From CAYTPI01 sp964439625 (GTDB taxonomy: Bacteria > Chloroflexota > Anaerolineae > Aggregatilineales > UBA3940), in the NCBI GenBank assembly GCA_964439625.1, contig CAYTPI010000021.1:1-64000 (forward strand): 64,000 bases of DNA, written 5' to 3'. Below, in pieces: positions 1 through 10,400 of the stretch. The stretch's first letter is position 1; every line of letters starts with the position of its first letter. The notes below the pieces were generated by a model. The model saw only the letters and a list, made by a program, of their open reading frames with translations. It was not told the origin of the DNA and did no database searches. Position numbers and translations under genes: made by a program.

Positions 1-76
1 ACCCAACGATGTGCCAGCGTTAGACCTTCAAAAATTGCACCACAGTTTGAGCAAGATAAAGCTATGTAATGTCTAG
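1..76 (+). CDS. 3' end of an upstream gene (partial, unidentified)
   Basis: The first bases are open in two plus-strand frames. One ends at a TAG at 74-76 and the other at a TAA at 67-69. The frame ending at 76 reads like ordinary protein, but only about 24 residues are visible and no family can be named. The strong terminator immediately downstream (84-132) supports a plus-strand transcription unit ending here. The frame choice is a guess. Confidence 0.25.
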   Translation, partial: PNDVPALDLQKLHHSLSKIKLCNV

Positions 77-83
77 TAGTCTT

Positions 84-132
84 TGCGCCCTACATCCCCA
101 TAGATAAATCTAGGGGCTTTGGGCGCATTTTT
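84..132 (+). terminator. Rho-independent terminator
   Basis: An outer stem TGCGCCC (84-90) pairs with GGGCGCA (121-127). A nested inner stem (CCCC plus TAGAT pairing with ATCTA plus GGGG, 96-116) continues the hairpin. TTTTT follows at 128-132. This is a textbook intrinsic terminator for the gene entering the window from the left. The rest of 133-481 is AT-rich, non-coding as far as can be seen, and holds only the repeat copy at 326-374. Confidence 0.85.
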
Positions 133-325
133 GATGAATTGTACTGAATTCTCAGCCATGCCACTACAAAGCATCTCTTAAATAGATGTTATGACAACGT
201 CGTAAGACGTACCTTATTATTGCTTAGCGTCAATAATTTTGTATTATCTACCTAATATTGTCAACCAACCTTAACCTATGGTCAACGTTCTAAGCACCTC
301 CGATCAAAGCATCTACTTGCTAAGC

Positions 326-374
326 GCCTATCCATAAATCTGCTACACTCATTTTGGAATGGGCTTGATTGGAT
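326..374. repeat. Dispersed ~49-bp repeat, copy 1
   Basis: These 49 bases match 49371-49419 at 41 of 49 positions by eye, without gaps, and nearly all differences are transitions. Both copies lie in intergenic DNA shortly upstream of a start codon. It may be the end of a small mobile element or a palindromic intergenic repeat; no transposase is nearby. This copy lacks the perfect hairpin that follows copy 2. Confidence 0.5.
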
Positions 375-481
375 GCTACAGTGTAATGCATTGCAAGACA
401 TAATGGTTTGAACTTTTTTCTGCTGAGAGTGATAATGATATTGATATCATTAAGCCAGACCTTAGGGGGGATACAGTTGGC

Positions 482-1315
482 ATGCCAGACTGTATTATTG
501 ACAACCATACGCTCTACTATTATGAGCAGCACGCAGTTCACTCACCATACCCACCTATTCTTTTGATTCACGGCTTGAGTGGTCAGTACATTAACTGGCC
601 GCCCCAGATTCGCCACTTTGCCAATGCCAATATCATCGCCCCTGATCTACCAAGCCATGGTCGGTCGGCTGGGCCGGTCTTTGAAACGGTTGACGAACAC
701 GCTGAAATTCTCTTTCAACTAATGGATGCGCTTCACATTCAGCGCTTTGTTATCGCAGGCCATTCGCTGGGAGGAGCTATCGCTCAGCGGATGGCAACGA
801 TGCGACCTGACCGTGTTGCTGGGCTTGTTCTGTTAGCCACCAGTACACGTGTCTATGTTGCAGATTCGCTGTTGCAAAGTACAGCGGCACAATACGATGA
901 GATGGTCAACTATTTGATTGAGATGGGATATGGCCCTAATGTCCCACAGTCGGTTAAGCGTGTCGGCCTACGGGTAATGACTGAGGCCGGGTATGACGTC
1001 ACACGGGCGGATTTAATCGCCTGTGATAACTTCGACAGCCGCGAAGCTATCGCCTCAATTACGTGCCCGACTCTTGTTATTGGCGGCACCTCAGATCGGC
1101 TAACCCCTGCCCGGACTGTACGCAAACTTTGTGCCCACATTCCGCTCTCAGAGATGCACCTCATTCAGGATGCAGGCCACATGGTTCCTGTCGAATACCC
1201 TGAAAAAGTCACTGAACTGATGCAAGACTGGCTAGACGATACGTTTGGACTAGATACAGAATTCCAACAACCCACCTACAAACAGAATGGCTTCTTACAA
1301 GACATACGTGATTAA
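482..1315 (+). CDS. Alpha/beta hydrolase
   Basis: A 277-residue single-domain alpha/beta-hydrolase fold enzyme with no signal peptide, so probably cytosolic. The oxyanion HGLSG motif lies near residue 30. The nucleophile elbow GHSLGG is near residue 95, an acid candidate lies in GGTSDRLTP, and the catalytic His is in DAGHMVP near the C-terminus. The triad is therefore complete. The lid region is short, as in esterases and C-C hydrolases of the MhpC/BphD type. Substrate cannot be told. A purine-rich AGGGGGG lies about ten bases upstream of the ATG. The end overlaps the following metallopeptidase gene by 29 bases, so the two are probably co-transcribed. Confidence 0.88.
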   Translation: MPDCIIDNHTLYYYEQHAVHSPYPPILLIHGLSGQYINWPPQIRHFANANIIAPDLPSHGRSAGPVFETVDEHAEILFQLMDALHIQRFVIAGHSLGGAIAQRMATMRPDRVAGLVLLATSTRVYVADSLLQSTAAQYDEMVNYLIEMGYGPNVPQSVKRVGLRVMTEAGYDVTRADLIACDNFDSREAIASITCPTLVIGGTSDRLTPARTVRKLCAHIPLSEMHLIQDAGHMVPVEYPEKVTELMQDWLDDTFGLDTEFQQPTYKQNGFLQDIRD

Positions 1316-1865
1316 TGGCCCCAATGGCACCGTCGTTGATGTCGCTATTCGCTACGATGGACGCCTAAAGAAAACAGCGCGCTGGGAACGTGCCCAAAAT
1401 GGAACCATCAACCTTCGTGTTCCTCAAAAGACCTCCAATAAGAATATTGAGGCTATCCTGTCTGACATTGAGCAGCAGTTGGTTAGACAACAAAAGATAA
1501 CCAAACGGCGCACGGACAACGATCTCCAAGCTCGGGCCGAGAGCATCAACCAACAGTATTTTAATGGGAACATCCGCTGGGAGGCCATTCGTTGGGTTGG
1601 CAATATGAGCAAGCGCTTGGGAAGCTGTACCACAGGTGGCCCCACTGATGGACACATCCGCATCAGCGATAAGATTAAAGATTGGCCAGCATGGGTTGTT
1701 GACTACGTCATAGCGCATGAATTGGCTCACCGAGTACACCCAAACCATAGCAAAGACTTCTGGAATTTCCTCGAAAACGCCTATCCTTTGACTGAACGTG
1801 CCAGAGGTTTTATTATCGGCGTGGGGTTCTCAAGCGGTACAACATATCAGGAAGATAACGATTGA
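1287..1865 (+). CDS. YgjP-type (DUF45) zinc metallopeptidase
   Basis: A 192-residue protein of the YgjP/DUF45 family, related to SprT and WLM metallopeptidases. The zinc signature HELAH occurs near residue 145, followed by a third ligand His and the family's typical HSKDFW stretch. An upstream RWG/GSC-like segment (around residues 105-120, with KRLGSC) is also typical. Family members are thought to be soluble zinc proteases, but the cellular target is unknown; E. coli YgjP is uncharacterised in this respect. The gene overlaps both neighbours (29 bases upstream, 4 bases downstream), implying translational coupling in a three-gene operon with two alpha/beta hydrolases. Confidence 0.85.
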   Translation: MASYKTYVINGPNGTVVDVAIRYDGRLKKTARWERAQNGTINLRVPQKTSNKNIEAILSDIEQQLVRQQKITKRRTDNDLQARAESINQQYFNGNIRWEAIRWVGNMSKRLGSCTTGGPTDGHIRISDKIKDWPAWVVDYVIAHELAHRVHPNHSKDFWNFLENAYPLTERARGFIIGVGFSSGTTYQEDND

Positions 1866-2779
1866 CTAATCGATCCGACAATGCTACCCCTACCCCCCCT
1901 GGGTGGTTGGACAAAGCAGAATATCCGTTCAAAAATCATTACTTTGCTGTTGATGGACACCATCTGCATTATATTGATGAAGGTGACGGGCGTCCGGTCG
2001 TTTTCGTCCATGGTAACCCTACATGGTCCTTCATGTATCGGCATCTTATCAAAGAGATATCAGACAGTTACCGCTGCATTGCCCTTGATAACATTGGTTA
2101 CGGTTTGTCAGATAAACCCAAGGATTACCCCTATTTACCTGCCGACCACGCCGCAAACTTGGCTGCCTTAATTGATCATCTTGGTCTACAGGACATCACG
2201 CTTGTCCTTCATGATTGGGGCGGCCCATTCGGAATGAACTACGCCGTCGATAACCCACAGAGAATTAACAGCATTGTGCTGATGAACACGTGGTTCTGGC
2301 CCGTCGAGCACGACTCCTATTATCGGTTTTGGTCGAACTTCATGGGTGGACCAGTCGGTCGCATGTTGAGCAAGGGGTTCAACTTCCAAACCCGCTTCTT
2401 AATGCGCCAACTCTCAGCAGATGACTCAAAGATGAGCCGTGAAGTCCACTGGCAGTACATCTATCCGCAACAATACAGCCCCCGTGAAGCTGGCTGGATT
2501 CTGCCACGCGAGGTACTAGGCTCAACGGAATGGCTCCGCCAAATATGGCAAAATATTGATCAGGTGTCGGGTATTCCCGTCCTAATTATTTGGGCACACC
2601 GGGATACAGCCTTCAAACTAGTTCAGCTTCGCGTTCTCAAAAAGACTTTTACCAATATCTGGAACACCATCGAGTACACACGCAGCGGTCATTATCTACC
2701 AGAGGAGCGGGGCCCAGAGCTTGTGCCACATATGCACCGCTTCCTAAATGCGATGGATGCCCAAATACCAATGCACTAA
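1862..2779 (+). CDS. Haloalkane dehalogenase-like alpha/beta hydrolase
   Basis: A 305-residue enzyme starting at a TTG that overlaps the previous stop and is preceded by AGGAAG at good spacing. The oxyanion motif HGNPTWS (near residue 50) resembles haloalkane dehalogenases. The nucleophile elbow is HDWGG (about residue 118), with Asp instead of Ser. The catalytic His is in SGHYLPEE. An Asp nucleophile followed by Trp is the hallmark of haloalkane dehalogenases, where Trp helps bind halide; fluoroacetate dehalogenases and some epoxide hydrolases also use Asp. Halide release is therefore plausible but unproven. Third gene of the operon, and its end faces the TPR gene with a 15-base gap. Confidence 0.8.
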   Translation: MTNRSDNATPTPPGWLDKAEYPFKNHYFAVDGHHLHYIDEGDGRPVVFVHGNPTWSFMYRHLIKEISDSYRCIALDNIGYGLSDKPKDYPYLPADHAANLAALIDHLGLQDITLVLHDWGGPFGMNYAVDNPQRINSIVLMNTWFWPVEHDSYYRFWSNFMGGPVGRMLSKGFNFQTRFLMRQLSADDSKMSREVHWQYIYPQQYSPREAGWILPREVLGSTEWLRQIWQNIDQVSGIPVLIIWAHRDTAFKLVQLRVLKKTFTNIWNTIEYTRSGHYLPEERGPELVPHMHRFLNAMDAQIPMH

Positions 2780-2794
2780 TCGCCAACTCAGAAG

Positions 2795-4567
2795 TTACCA
2801 GTCTTGTAAAGAGGTTTGCCCTAAAACGCCAAGCCATTCGTCAGTGGCATCTGGTTCAATCAATTCGCTGAGTTTCACCAACTTCTCTGCCTCGACGCGT
2901 GAAAGATGCCCCACCTCAAATAATTTACGTGAGAATTCCTTACGAATCTTCACCACATGCGCGTTCCCTGAATTTTGACTAGCCGTTTCAAGCGCTCGCT
3001 TATGCCAGTATACAGCATCTGCAAAGTTGCGTTCTTCGATGAAAACCCAGGCATATTCCGCAATGCCGTTAATATATTCTGCATCCGCATCAACTGCCTG
3101 TTGGTAACTGTTGCGAGCCTCTGTATAAGCACCCCTTAACCGTGAAATGTTGCCGAGGTTCGCTAAGGCATACTTCTTGATGCGTGTGCCCTCAGGCGCG
3201 ATCTCAGAAGCGATCTTGGAATGTTTTTCAGCTTCTGCATACCATTGACGCGCTTCCTCAAGTGCGTCGCCACCGATTGCATCAAGCTGCTCGGCACCGA
3301 CCATCAGAATATAACCAAGGTTGAGATGCACCGTTGCATACCTATTCGGATGCTCGTTGATAATCTGGCGATAGAAATCTGCCCCGACGCGAATATCTGA
3401 TAGACTCTCGGTACAATGCCAGGCAAAGGCCTTTGCATACAAAACAACAGGGGTTGGGCCTAAAATCTCGTCGGCTGCCGCAGCCGCCTCACGTGCCAGT
3501 TGACTGATGGATACATCCTCACCGTAGCGGTGCACTTCCTGACTGTGACAGCGTGAGATACCGATCAGTGATAACCCTTTGACGCGCCTTGTAGACTGCT
3601 TAAGACCGACAATGATCTGGTCAATAGTCGTCTCATCATCACCAATATCGTTGGCAGATACCAAACAAGAGCGAATGTGGTTACGCAGCGCAAAATCATT
3701 CTCAAAGATCTGATCAGCGACTTCAATGGCTTTTTTGAAGTAGGCCAAGGCTTGCTTATTTGATGTTTCGCCACGACCTAATTCATAATACAGTACACCA
3801 CGATTGTAATGGGCCAGCGCATAAAGTGGATCGTGCTCTAGACTACTGGAGAATAAACCGTCAATTTCATCAAATAAGGCTGAATTATCAGAACGATACT
3901 GGTGCCATTTCTCCAACCCTAACGAATGAAAATAGAACGCCTCACGGTTCACAGTGCCAACAAGTACACCGTCGAACAAATCCGGGTTACGCAAAATATC
4001 AAATATGACTCGGTAGGCCAGCCGATGTGCCACTTGCGACACCTCACTAGATTGCCACTCCTTGTCCGGCTCTGTCCATGAGGCGAGGCGCTTGCTACTG
4101 TAGTAAAGTGTACAAACAGCCTCAACCTGTTTATTGTCATCAATTTTTGATAAATCACCCATGATAACATAGCGGGGCCAAATGCGGTCAATGATGAGAA
4201 GAAACTTGGAGAAAAACGGGTGGTTTTCAAGATGGTCTTCTGAAATCTCTCGGACAACCAATTCCATATCTTCGTTGTACCATTTGACATTAGCGAGATT
4301 CTCTTCACCTTGATCGACGAGGGTTTCATAGGAGTGTGCTCGGGTAATCCGAAGCCACTCATTCAGTAACAGGTTAGCAAATTCGACGCAGACTTCCTGA
4401 CTGATGCTTTCGTCAGAGGAGGAAAAAGTGCGGACATACAGTTTATAACTAGGGACAGCCCGCCCACCAATAAATAAAATGATCGCAATAACAGCAAATA
4501 GCGCAAGCGCGATCAACACAAGCAGTTCAAAATTGACAAAACGCGTTTGCCAGATCAGGTGCAACAT
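2795..4567 (-). CDS. Membrane-anchored TPR-repeat protein
   Basis: A 590-residue protein. A transmembrane segment lies at about residues 13-33, followed by a domain of roughly 200 residues with no recognised family. The remaining half is built of helical TPR-like repeats (for example around AHYNRGVLYYELGRG, the VHLNLGYILMVG segment and NSYQQAVDADAEY). The architecture suggests a protein-protein interaction scaffold held at the membrane. The middle domain, with conserved-looking aromatic and acidic residues, is not identified. It stands alone on the minus strand with its own 86-base upstream gap. Confidence 0.8.
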   Translation of the reverse strand: MLHLIWQTRFVNFELLVLIALALFAVIAIILFIGGRAVPSYKLYVRTFSSSDESISQEVCVEFANLLLNEWLRITRAHSYETLVDQGEENLANVKWYNEDMELVVREISEDHLENHPFFSKFLLIIDRIWPRYVIMGDLSKIDDNKQVEAVCTLYYSSKRLASWTEPDKEWQSSEVSQVAHRLAYRVIFDILRNPDLFDGVLVGTVNREAFYFHSLGLEKWHQYRSDNSALFDEIDGLFSSSLEHDPLYALAHYNRGVLYYELGRGETSNKQALAYFKKAIEVADQIFENDFALRNHIRSCLVSANDIGDDETTIDQIIVGLKQSTRRVKGLSLIGISRCHSQEVHRYGEDVSISQLAREAAAAADEILGPTPVVLYAKAFAWHCTESLSDIRVGADFYRQIINEHPNRYATVHLNLGYILMVGAEQLDAIGGDALEEARQWYAEAEKHSKIASEIAPEGTRIKKYALANLGNISRLRGAYTEARNSYQQAVDADAEYINGIAEYAWVFIEERNFADAVYWHKRALETASQNSGNAHVVKIRKEFSRKLFEVGHLSRVEAEKLVKLSELIEPDATDEWLGVLGQTSLQDW

Positions 4568-4653
4568 ACGCAGATCGATCCTCGCAGACTTCTTAAACTA
4601 GTTTCTAATTCTAAAAGCTGATTGTTAAATCTGCGTGATGAAACTGCCTAGCA

Positions 4654-5972
4654 TCATGGGTCTGTTGTTACCGTAAGCCCCCGCCATTCCGTTTCGGGGT
4701 GGTCTGCATAAAAACGCGCATGCCATTCTGGCACGCGTTGGGCAAACAAATCTGAGAGTGCGAAGTAAGCTGGGCGTAATTCTGGCTCAGGAAAGCTCGG
4801 CTCCGTAATGGCCCACCAATATTGCTCCATATCGGGAGTCCAAGCTGGGTCTGCCATATAGATCGTCGTCATAATACCGACCCATGGATACCAATGTTCA
4901 GCTGCATATTCATACGCTTCACGCAGATAGCGCGCCTTTTGCTGCTCTGAGACGGCAAACCAGGCATAGTCTGGGTTCACTGGGTCAGATGTCCAGCCCA
5001 TCTCCATAATGGCGATCTGTGTTTCAGCATCACCATACTCAACCATAATTCGACGGATATCTTCAACATGGCGGAAGGTGTTAAAGCGATACCCCCCGTA
5101 ACGACTTGGGTTGGCGACAGCGGCTTCAGGTGGTAGGCCGGGTGGCGCAGCAAATCCGGGCGCATTGACCCCCAACATATGAAAATACTCTGCCGCACCA
5201 GCTTCATACATGCCGCGCAAGAATTCATCATCAGGCATTGCAAGCGGTAGCCCTGTGCCAGTTGGGGCCAACGNNNNNNNNNNAACGGCGCTGAAATCAC
5301 TAGCGCGTCTGGGTCACCGACTTTGATACCGCGCCAGCAGCTTTCTAAGAGACGGGTATAGGCAGCCGGGTCTGGCGGTTGATTGCCCCATTCCCTTGAT
5401 AGATTTGGCTCGTTCCATACTTGGTAAGCAAACACCTGCCCCTGCAAGCGGCTTGAAAGGAAGAAACAAAAGTCCTCGAACTCGCCATAATCAGATGGCG
5501 GCGTATTTTCGACCGGGTCGCCCTCGAACTCCGGGTACGTCCAGAAAGGTGGGCGGTCTATACGGACAATCAACCCAAGCTTGTGCTCATAGGCCTCAGC
5601 GACGATACGGTCTGGGCGGAAGAAATCACGTTCGCCGTCGGCATGGCTCTCAATCTCACGCCAAGGAAAATCCTGTTTGACGAAGGTAAAGCCCGCTTCT
5701 TGGATCAGATCGAGGTCGCGCTGGGCGTACTCAGCATCCCACCAGAGCTTGCCATAGACAGCCGGGCTGGGCGATGGTACCCGCGGGATAACTTCATCAG
5801 GTGCAAACTCAGCCGGGTCAGGCGGTGGATACGACGGCTGTGCATCTTGCACCATGAGGACGGTGATCACAGCCAGTGTTATTAGCAGGGCCGCAGTTGG
5901 GACAATTGCGTGCTTCGTCGGTGGTTTCATAGGGTCAATCTTTGACGGTAAACAACATCGGGCATCGAGCAC
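4654..5972 (-). CDS. Membrane-anchored GH-A-type glycoside hydrolase-like protein, interrupted by assembly gap
   Basis: Last and shortest-headed member of the tandem GH-like array. A transmembrane anchor lies near the N-terminus, followed by a short proline-rich linker and a TIM barrel. The barrel shows VWNEPN (acid/base Glu of clan GH-A at the end of strand 4) and IMEMGW (nucleophile Glu candidate at strand 7). The ten Ns at 5274-5283 break the frame. However, both flanks carry AACG, and collapsing that overlap gives a continuous 434-residue frame that restores the paralogue motif LAPTG exactly at the join. The start may be the GTG at 5972 or the ATG at 5930. Substrate is unknown; GH5/GH39-like folds act on varied beta-glycans. 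Not a true pseudogene in my reading. Confidence 0.8.
5274..5283. other. Assembly gap (10 N)
   Basis: A run of ten undetermined bases. The left flank ends with AACG and the right flank begins with AACG. The conventional N10 spacer probably hides a short overlap rather than missing sequence. Merging the flanks removes 14 bases and brings the gene to 1305 bases, a multiple of three, with a conserved motif across the join. Confidence 0.95.
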
Positions 5973-6042
5973 CCCTCCCAGATTGGAAGAGGTGCTCGAG
6001 AAAGTTCAAAATAAGGCGAATGTGCGTAGCGTATGACGCTGT

Positions 6043-7413
6043 CTACGGCGGCTTAGGCATATCTCGCACAGCTTCGAAGGCCGGACGCGGTGCCCCTGTC
6101 GGGTCTGTGATGCTGAACAAAGTGGTATCGTCTTGCGTGTTGCCCCCAGCTTTTGGTGAATAATCCAAATTGAAGAGGAAGGCCAGTTTCACAAAGCCCC
6201 ACTCATGCATAATCTGATAGGCATCAACGATGTTCTCAGCTTGCTCTTCCAAGGTATTGTCCAAGGCAAACTCGAAACCTTCGACTGGGTCGCCAGCCAT
6301 GCCTTCAACGGACGACCAGCCGAATTCCGTCACGCACTGCGGGGTATCCTCACCAGCCGCCACAACCAAACTATTGTAGCTGGTCAGTGTGGAATAGAAC
6401 GACCAACTTGGGTGGGTGGCATTGTCGAACGGCCCACGGAAGATTGCGGTTGGGTCGTTGTAGCCTTCGTCAAAGGCAATGTCAGGCGGCACGTTGTACC
6501 CGTTGGCATGTGAACCGACACAGTCAGTGTAGTTGAGCATACCTGCATCGATCATCTCCTGCATAAAGACAATATCATCACGCACTTGGGCGTTATTGAC
6601 GCCCGTCGGGGCCAGGGCGCCACTGATGATGATCACGTTGGGGTCCACGGCACGAACTGCATCATGTGTGGCACGCAACAGTTCAACATACGATTCAGCA
6701 GTAATACCGCCGGGCGCATACCATTCCCGCTCGATGTTCTGCTCGTTCCAAACTTCAATCGCATGGATTTGACCTGGGAAGCGACGCACCATCTCTGCGA
6801 CGTAATTAGCATAGTCGTTTGGGTCATCCGGTGGGCCTTCAAGGTCTTCACCAGTGACGGAACGGGCCCAATCTGGCGCAGCTAATATACTGACCATCAC
6901 CTTGATATCGCGCTCGGAGGCCGCATCAAAGATGGTCTCTAATGCATCCCAGTTTGGCTGCCCCTGCACAGGTTCAAGGTCTTTCCAGCGAATCTGCTGC
7001 TTGACCCATGTTAGACCAAGCTGTTCGACCTGATCAAGGGTGACATCGGTGTTCATCTCCAACCGTACCTGAATACCGTAGCCGAAACTGTCATCCTGGT
7101 TCGGTGGAATGGTTGGCACAGCAGTGCTTTCCGGCACAGTTGGCCCAGCGATGGCATCGCCTGTGTCATCTGCTACGGGGATCGGCGTCGGTTGATCAGT
7201 ATCGGTATCCTGAGCACTGGCAACCGGCTGCTGGCGATCATTACCCGCAATCGCCCAGATGATTCCCAGAAAGACACAGCCGCCGATCAAGACAACGATG
7301 CCGATCCAAATAACTGCCAGAGTACGAACTGTTTTTGGCGAAATCTTTGATGACTTTCGTTTTTTCTTACGAGGGCGCGATGGCACGCCCGGCGGTGCGG
7401 GTTGTTGAACCAT
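6043..7413 (-). CDS. Membrane-anchored GH-A-type glycoside hydrolase-like protein
   Basis: A 456-residue type II membrane protein. It has a Lys/Arg-rich cytoplasmic head (residues 15-28), a transmembrane helix at about 32-56, a Thr/Pro/Asp linker to about 108, then a TIM barrel. The barrel carries VWNEQN with acid/base Glu 224 and VTEFGW with nucleophile candidate Glu 363. The LAPTG and ECWN-like landmarks match its array neighbours. A GGAGG sits nine bases before the ATG. It lacks the extra N-terminal modules of the three larger paralogues and the C-terminal CPAC. It is probably exported by the anchor and acts on a polysaccharide at the outer face. Substrate and exact GH family (5, 39 or an unclassified clan GH-A family) cannot be settled by eye. 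Confidence 0.82.
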   Translation of the reverse strand: MVQQPAPPGVPSRPRKKKRKSSKISPKTVRTLAVIWIGIVVLIGGCVFLGIIWAIAGNDRQQPVASAQDTDTDQPTPIPVADDTGDAIAGPTVPESTAVPTIPPNQDDSFGYGIQVRLEMNTDVTLDQVEQLGLTWVKQQIRWKDLEPVQGQPNWDALETIFDAASERDIKVMVSILAAPDWARSVTGEDLEGPPDDPNDYANYVAEMVRRFPGQIHAIEVWNEQNIEREWYAPGGITAESYVELLRATHDAVRAVDPNVIIISGALAPTGVNNAQVRDDIVFMQEMIDAGMLNYTDCVGSHANGYNVPPDIAFDEGYNDPTAIFRGPFDNATHPSWSFYSTLTSYNSLVVAAGEDTPQCVTEFGWSSVEGMAGDPVEGFEFALDNTLEEQAENIVDAYQIMHEWGFVKLAFLFNLDYSPKAGGNTQDDTTLFSITDPTGAPRPAFEAVRDMPKPP

Positions 7414-7433
7414 TTGTTTGTTCCTCCGTTACG

Positions 7434-10400
7434 TTAGCTGCCAAGCGTTGCACAGGCTGGACATGAGCCATCCGGTCTGATAATCGAGAAGCCCGCTTGT
7501 GGGTCTGTTGATGTCCACGTCGTAAAGCCGACATTAAAGACAATCATCATGCGGACGTACCCCAAACTTTGTGACACATCCTTCGCTTCGCCAAGCCACT
7601 GAGCGTGTTGGTCAACCGTTGTGTTGGCTGCCCATGCGAAGTTATCTGGCAGTGAACCATACCCTTCCGGTGACAAATAGCCTAATTCAGTAATACAGAT
7701 TGGTAAAGCGCCACCCATGGCGTTGTAGTACTGTTCCACAGTCGGCAGGAAGTACCAACTGTAGTGGTCACCCTCTGGGCGCCCAGAACGCTGCGACGGT
7801 GAGGTTGTCCCGGAGTTATGGTGAACGCCCAAGCAGTTAGCATAATTTGCAGCGCCGGCTGCTGCCATCCCTCGGACGTAGGGTACGTCATCACAACCTT
7901 GGGAACCACAGCCGCCACCAAAGGCACCCGTCGGTGCCAATGCGCCGATAATCACCATGGTATTAGGGCTGGTTGACTTAATCGCATTGAAGGCTGGAGC
8001 CAGCATATCATTGACGTAGCTATCCGGGTTAATCTGCCCGGCAGGCCACTCGAAAGCGATGTTCATCTCATTCCAGACTTCGATTGCATCCGGATTGTAG
8101 CTAGCCACTTGGCGCAAAAACTCTGTGTAACCAGCAAAGTCAATTGAGTCCGGGTACGGCTCTCCTGGGATGCTGAGCAACACTTTGTACCCAGCCGCCT
8201 GCCCAGCACCCACAAAGACACCTGCCAAGGCCGGGTCTGCGCCGGGGCCGTACTTAAGCTGGAACTTGACCCAGCGCATCCCAGCTTGGTTCATCTCTGA
8301 GGTATAACCAATCTGATTGGGCAACTGCCCGCCTAGTTCAAAACCACCACCATCGCCACCAGCGACGCCCGCAGGAGCTGCGGGTGGTGCGGGGGCAGGT
8401 GTAGGTTCATCAGCAGGCTCATCGTTTGATTGGGGTTGTGGCTGCTGATTGGCGGGAGCTGGTGCTGGCGTTGGTTCGTCAACTTCAGCAACCGTCTGCC
8501 CCTCTGCCCCAACAACCACACTGACGCCATCACCAACAGGTTGCCCAGCAACACTTCCAGAAACGCGATATTCGCCGTCTTCGCCCGGCTGCCAGTTGAA
8601 GGGAATATCAATCGGTGAGGTACCACTGGCGGCCTCAGTATCCCCAGCGCGGATGCTCCATACCAGTTCCAGCATTGTCGGCAGCGACGACTCACTATCG
8701 ACCTTAAACTCGTTGACCGCGGTGGTAACGCCTTCTGCTGTGCCCTCATCGACAAGATCAAGCACAGCGACGCCACCTACGTTAAAGTCCGAGACAAGGT
8801 CAAGCCGTAAGCGCACCGTATTGGCAGATATCAGCCAGATACTACTGCCATCGACTTCAGCGCGGTAGGCCCCTGTGCTCTCATCTGCACTGATGGAAGC
8901 GTCATCACCACCCAGTTGAAAAGCCAGATTATCGCCTGCGTTGACATCACCTTCACTGACCAACTCAATATCGCCCAGTTGGTTGACGGCTTCACCTAGG
9001 TCAATTGTTTCATAGCTACTAGCCTGCCCGCGCACGCTCAGAGCACCAACGGCTACAGTCAATCGTTGGCGTGGCACCTGACCCACCGCAAAGGTGAGCA
9101 AGTCTTCAATCGGCCCATCGAAGGCATACAATTCAGGATCATTGCCGGGGTTAAGCACAACAAGGTCAACGGTCTGACCAATCGCGGCCCAATCATAGCC
9201 GCCAGTAGACCAACCGTCATTTGTGCTGACGGGTTGGGGCAAGATCACCGCAGCGATTTTATCCTGCGACGCCATCTGTGCTGTCAGTTCATCAAGGAAC
9301 AAGGTAAACATTTCCTGATTTTCTGGTGACACCGCCGAATAGTCCAGCGTGACGCCACCATAGTTGCCGAGCACAGCGAGGTTCACGAGGTCGGTCGCAT
9401 GGCGGTTGCGCTCTGCCTCACTATTAAAAATGCGGCTAAGCGTCTCGGCATTGGTCGCTGAAATGATTGGCAACACCATGTAACCTGCATTGACTTCCCA
9501 CCCGTCAACAAGTTGACCGTCAATTGCGCCGTCATCTCGTAGATTCAAACCGGTCGGCATCACAATGTTGAGCAGTGCCGCCTCGTTATCGGTGATGTCG
9601 TGGTCGCTGGCGATCACGGTGGCGATCATCGGTGTAACGCTGCGGGACTCAAACAGGGCAATGTTCATCTTGGCAGAGGTGGTACGGAAGACACCTGCTT
9701 CCTGGTCTACCTCACCGGGGACAAATTCCCATGCCTCAGCGTCATCATTCCAAGCGTAGGCGTCTAATTGACGTGGGTCTTCAACTGGGGGCAGGGCAAT
9801 CTCTGTGACGATCTCACTATCTTCATCTGCCCGGATGTCATAGACAGGGCTGCGGAGTTCAAGGAAAGAAGGGAGAGCAGCCGCCGCACCAGAGAAGCGC
9901 GAGCCAGCCCGATCCGAGAGTAAATTATCAGCCGAAATGGTTTTTGAACACACAGAGGCAGGTGCTTCACCCATAAGCGTGACTGTTGAGCCATCGTCAT
10001 ATGTGGCGACCGGGTTATTGGCGTTGATCCGTGGGCACCCGGCAATGCGCTGGGCAAGGTTCGCTGGCGGCAGGAACAACAAGAAGCCCGCCAAAATTAT
10101 CACGCCAATGAATCCAAGGACACCACACCCCACGGCGAGTAGGCGTAGGTCAAAGAGACCTTCCTCTTCTTCCTCGTCCTCGTAGTATTCGTCAGCCTCG
10201 AAGCCTTCTTCCATTGCGAGGGGCGGGTCGCCGGGTTCTACGAAGTCGTCATCTTCCGACTCAATCACCGGTGGGCGACCAACCGTCAACGGCTGCACCT
10301 CGCCCTCTGCCTCAAGGCGTTGGTTGGGCATAGTCATGCCACCGTCAAACTCACCCGTTGCCGGGCGGCGCACCGTCTCCTGAGGGTCGCTTCCCTCAGG

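Noticed and set aside
5396..5680. Open frames on the plus strand opposite the GH-like genes, here and at several places up to 16294
   Set aside because: They lie antisense to well-supported GH genes, have low-complexity Arg/Ser-rich translations and no SD; they are shadows of the real genes.
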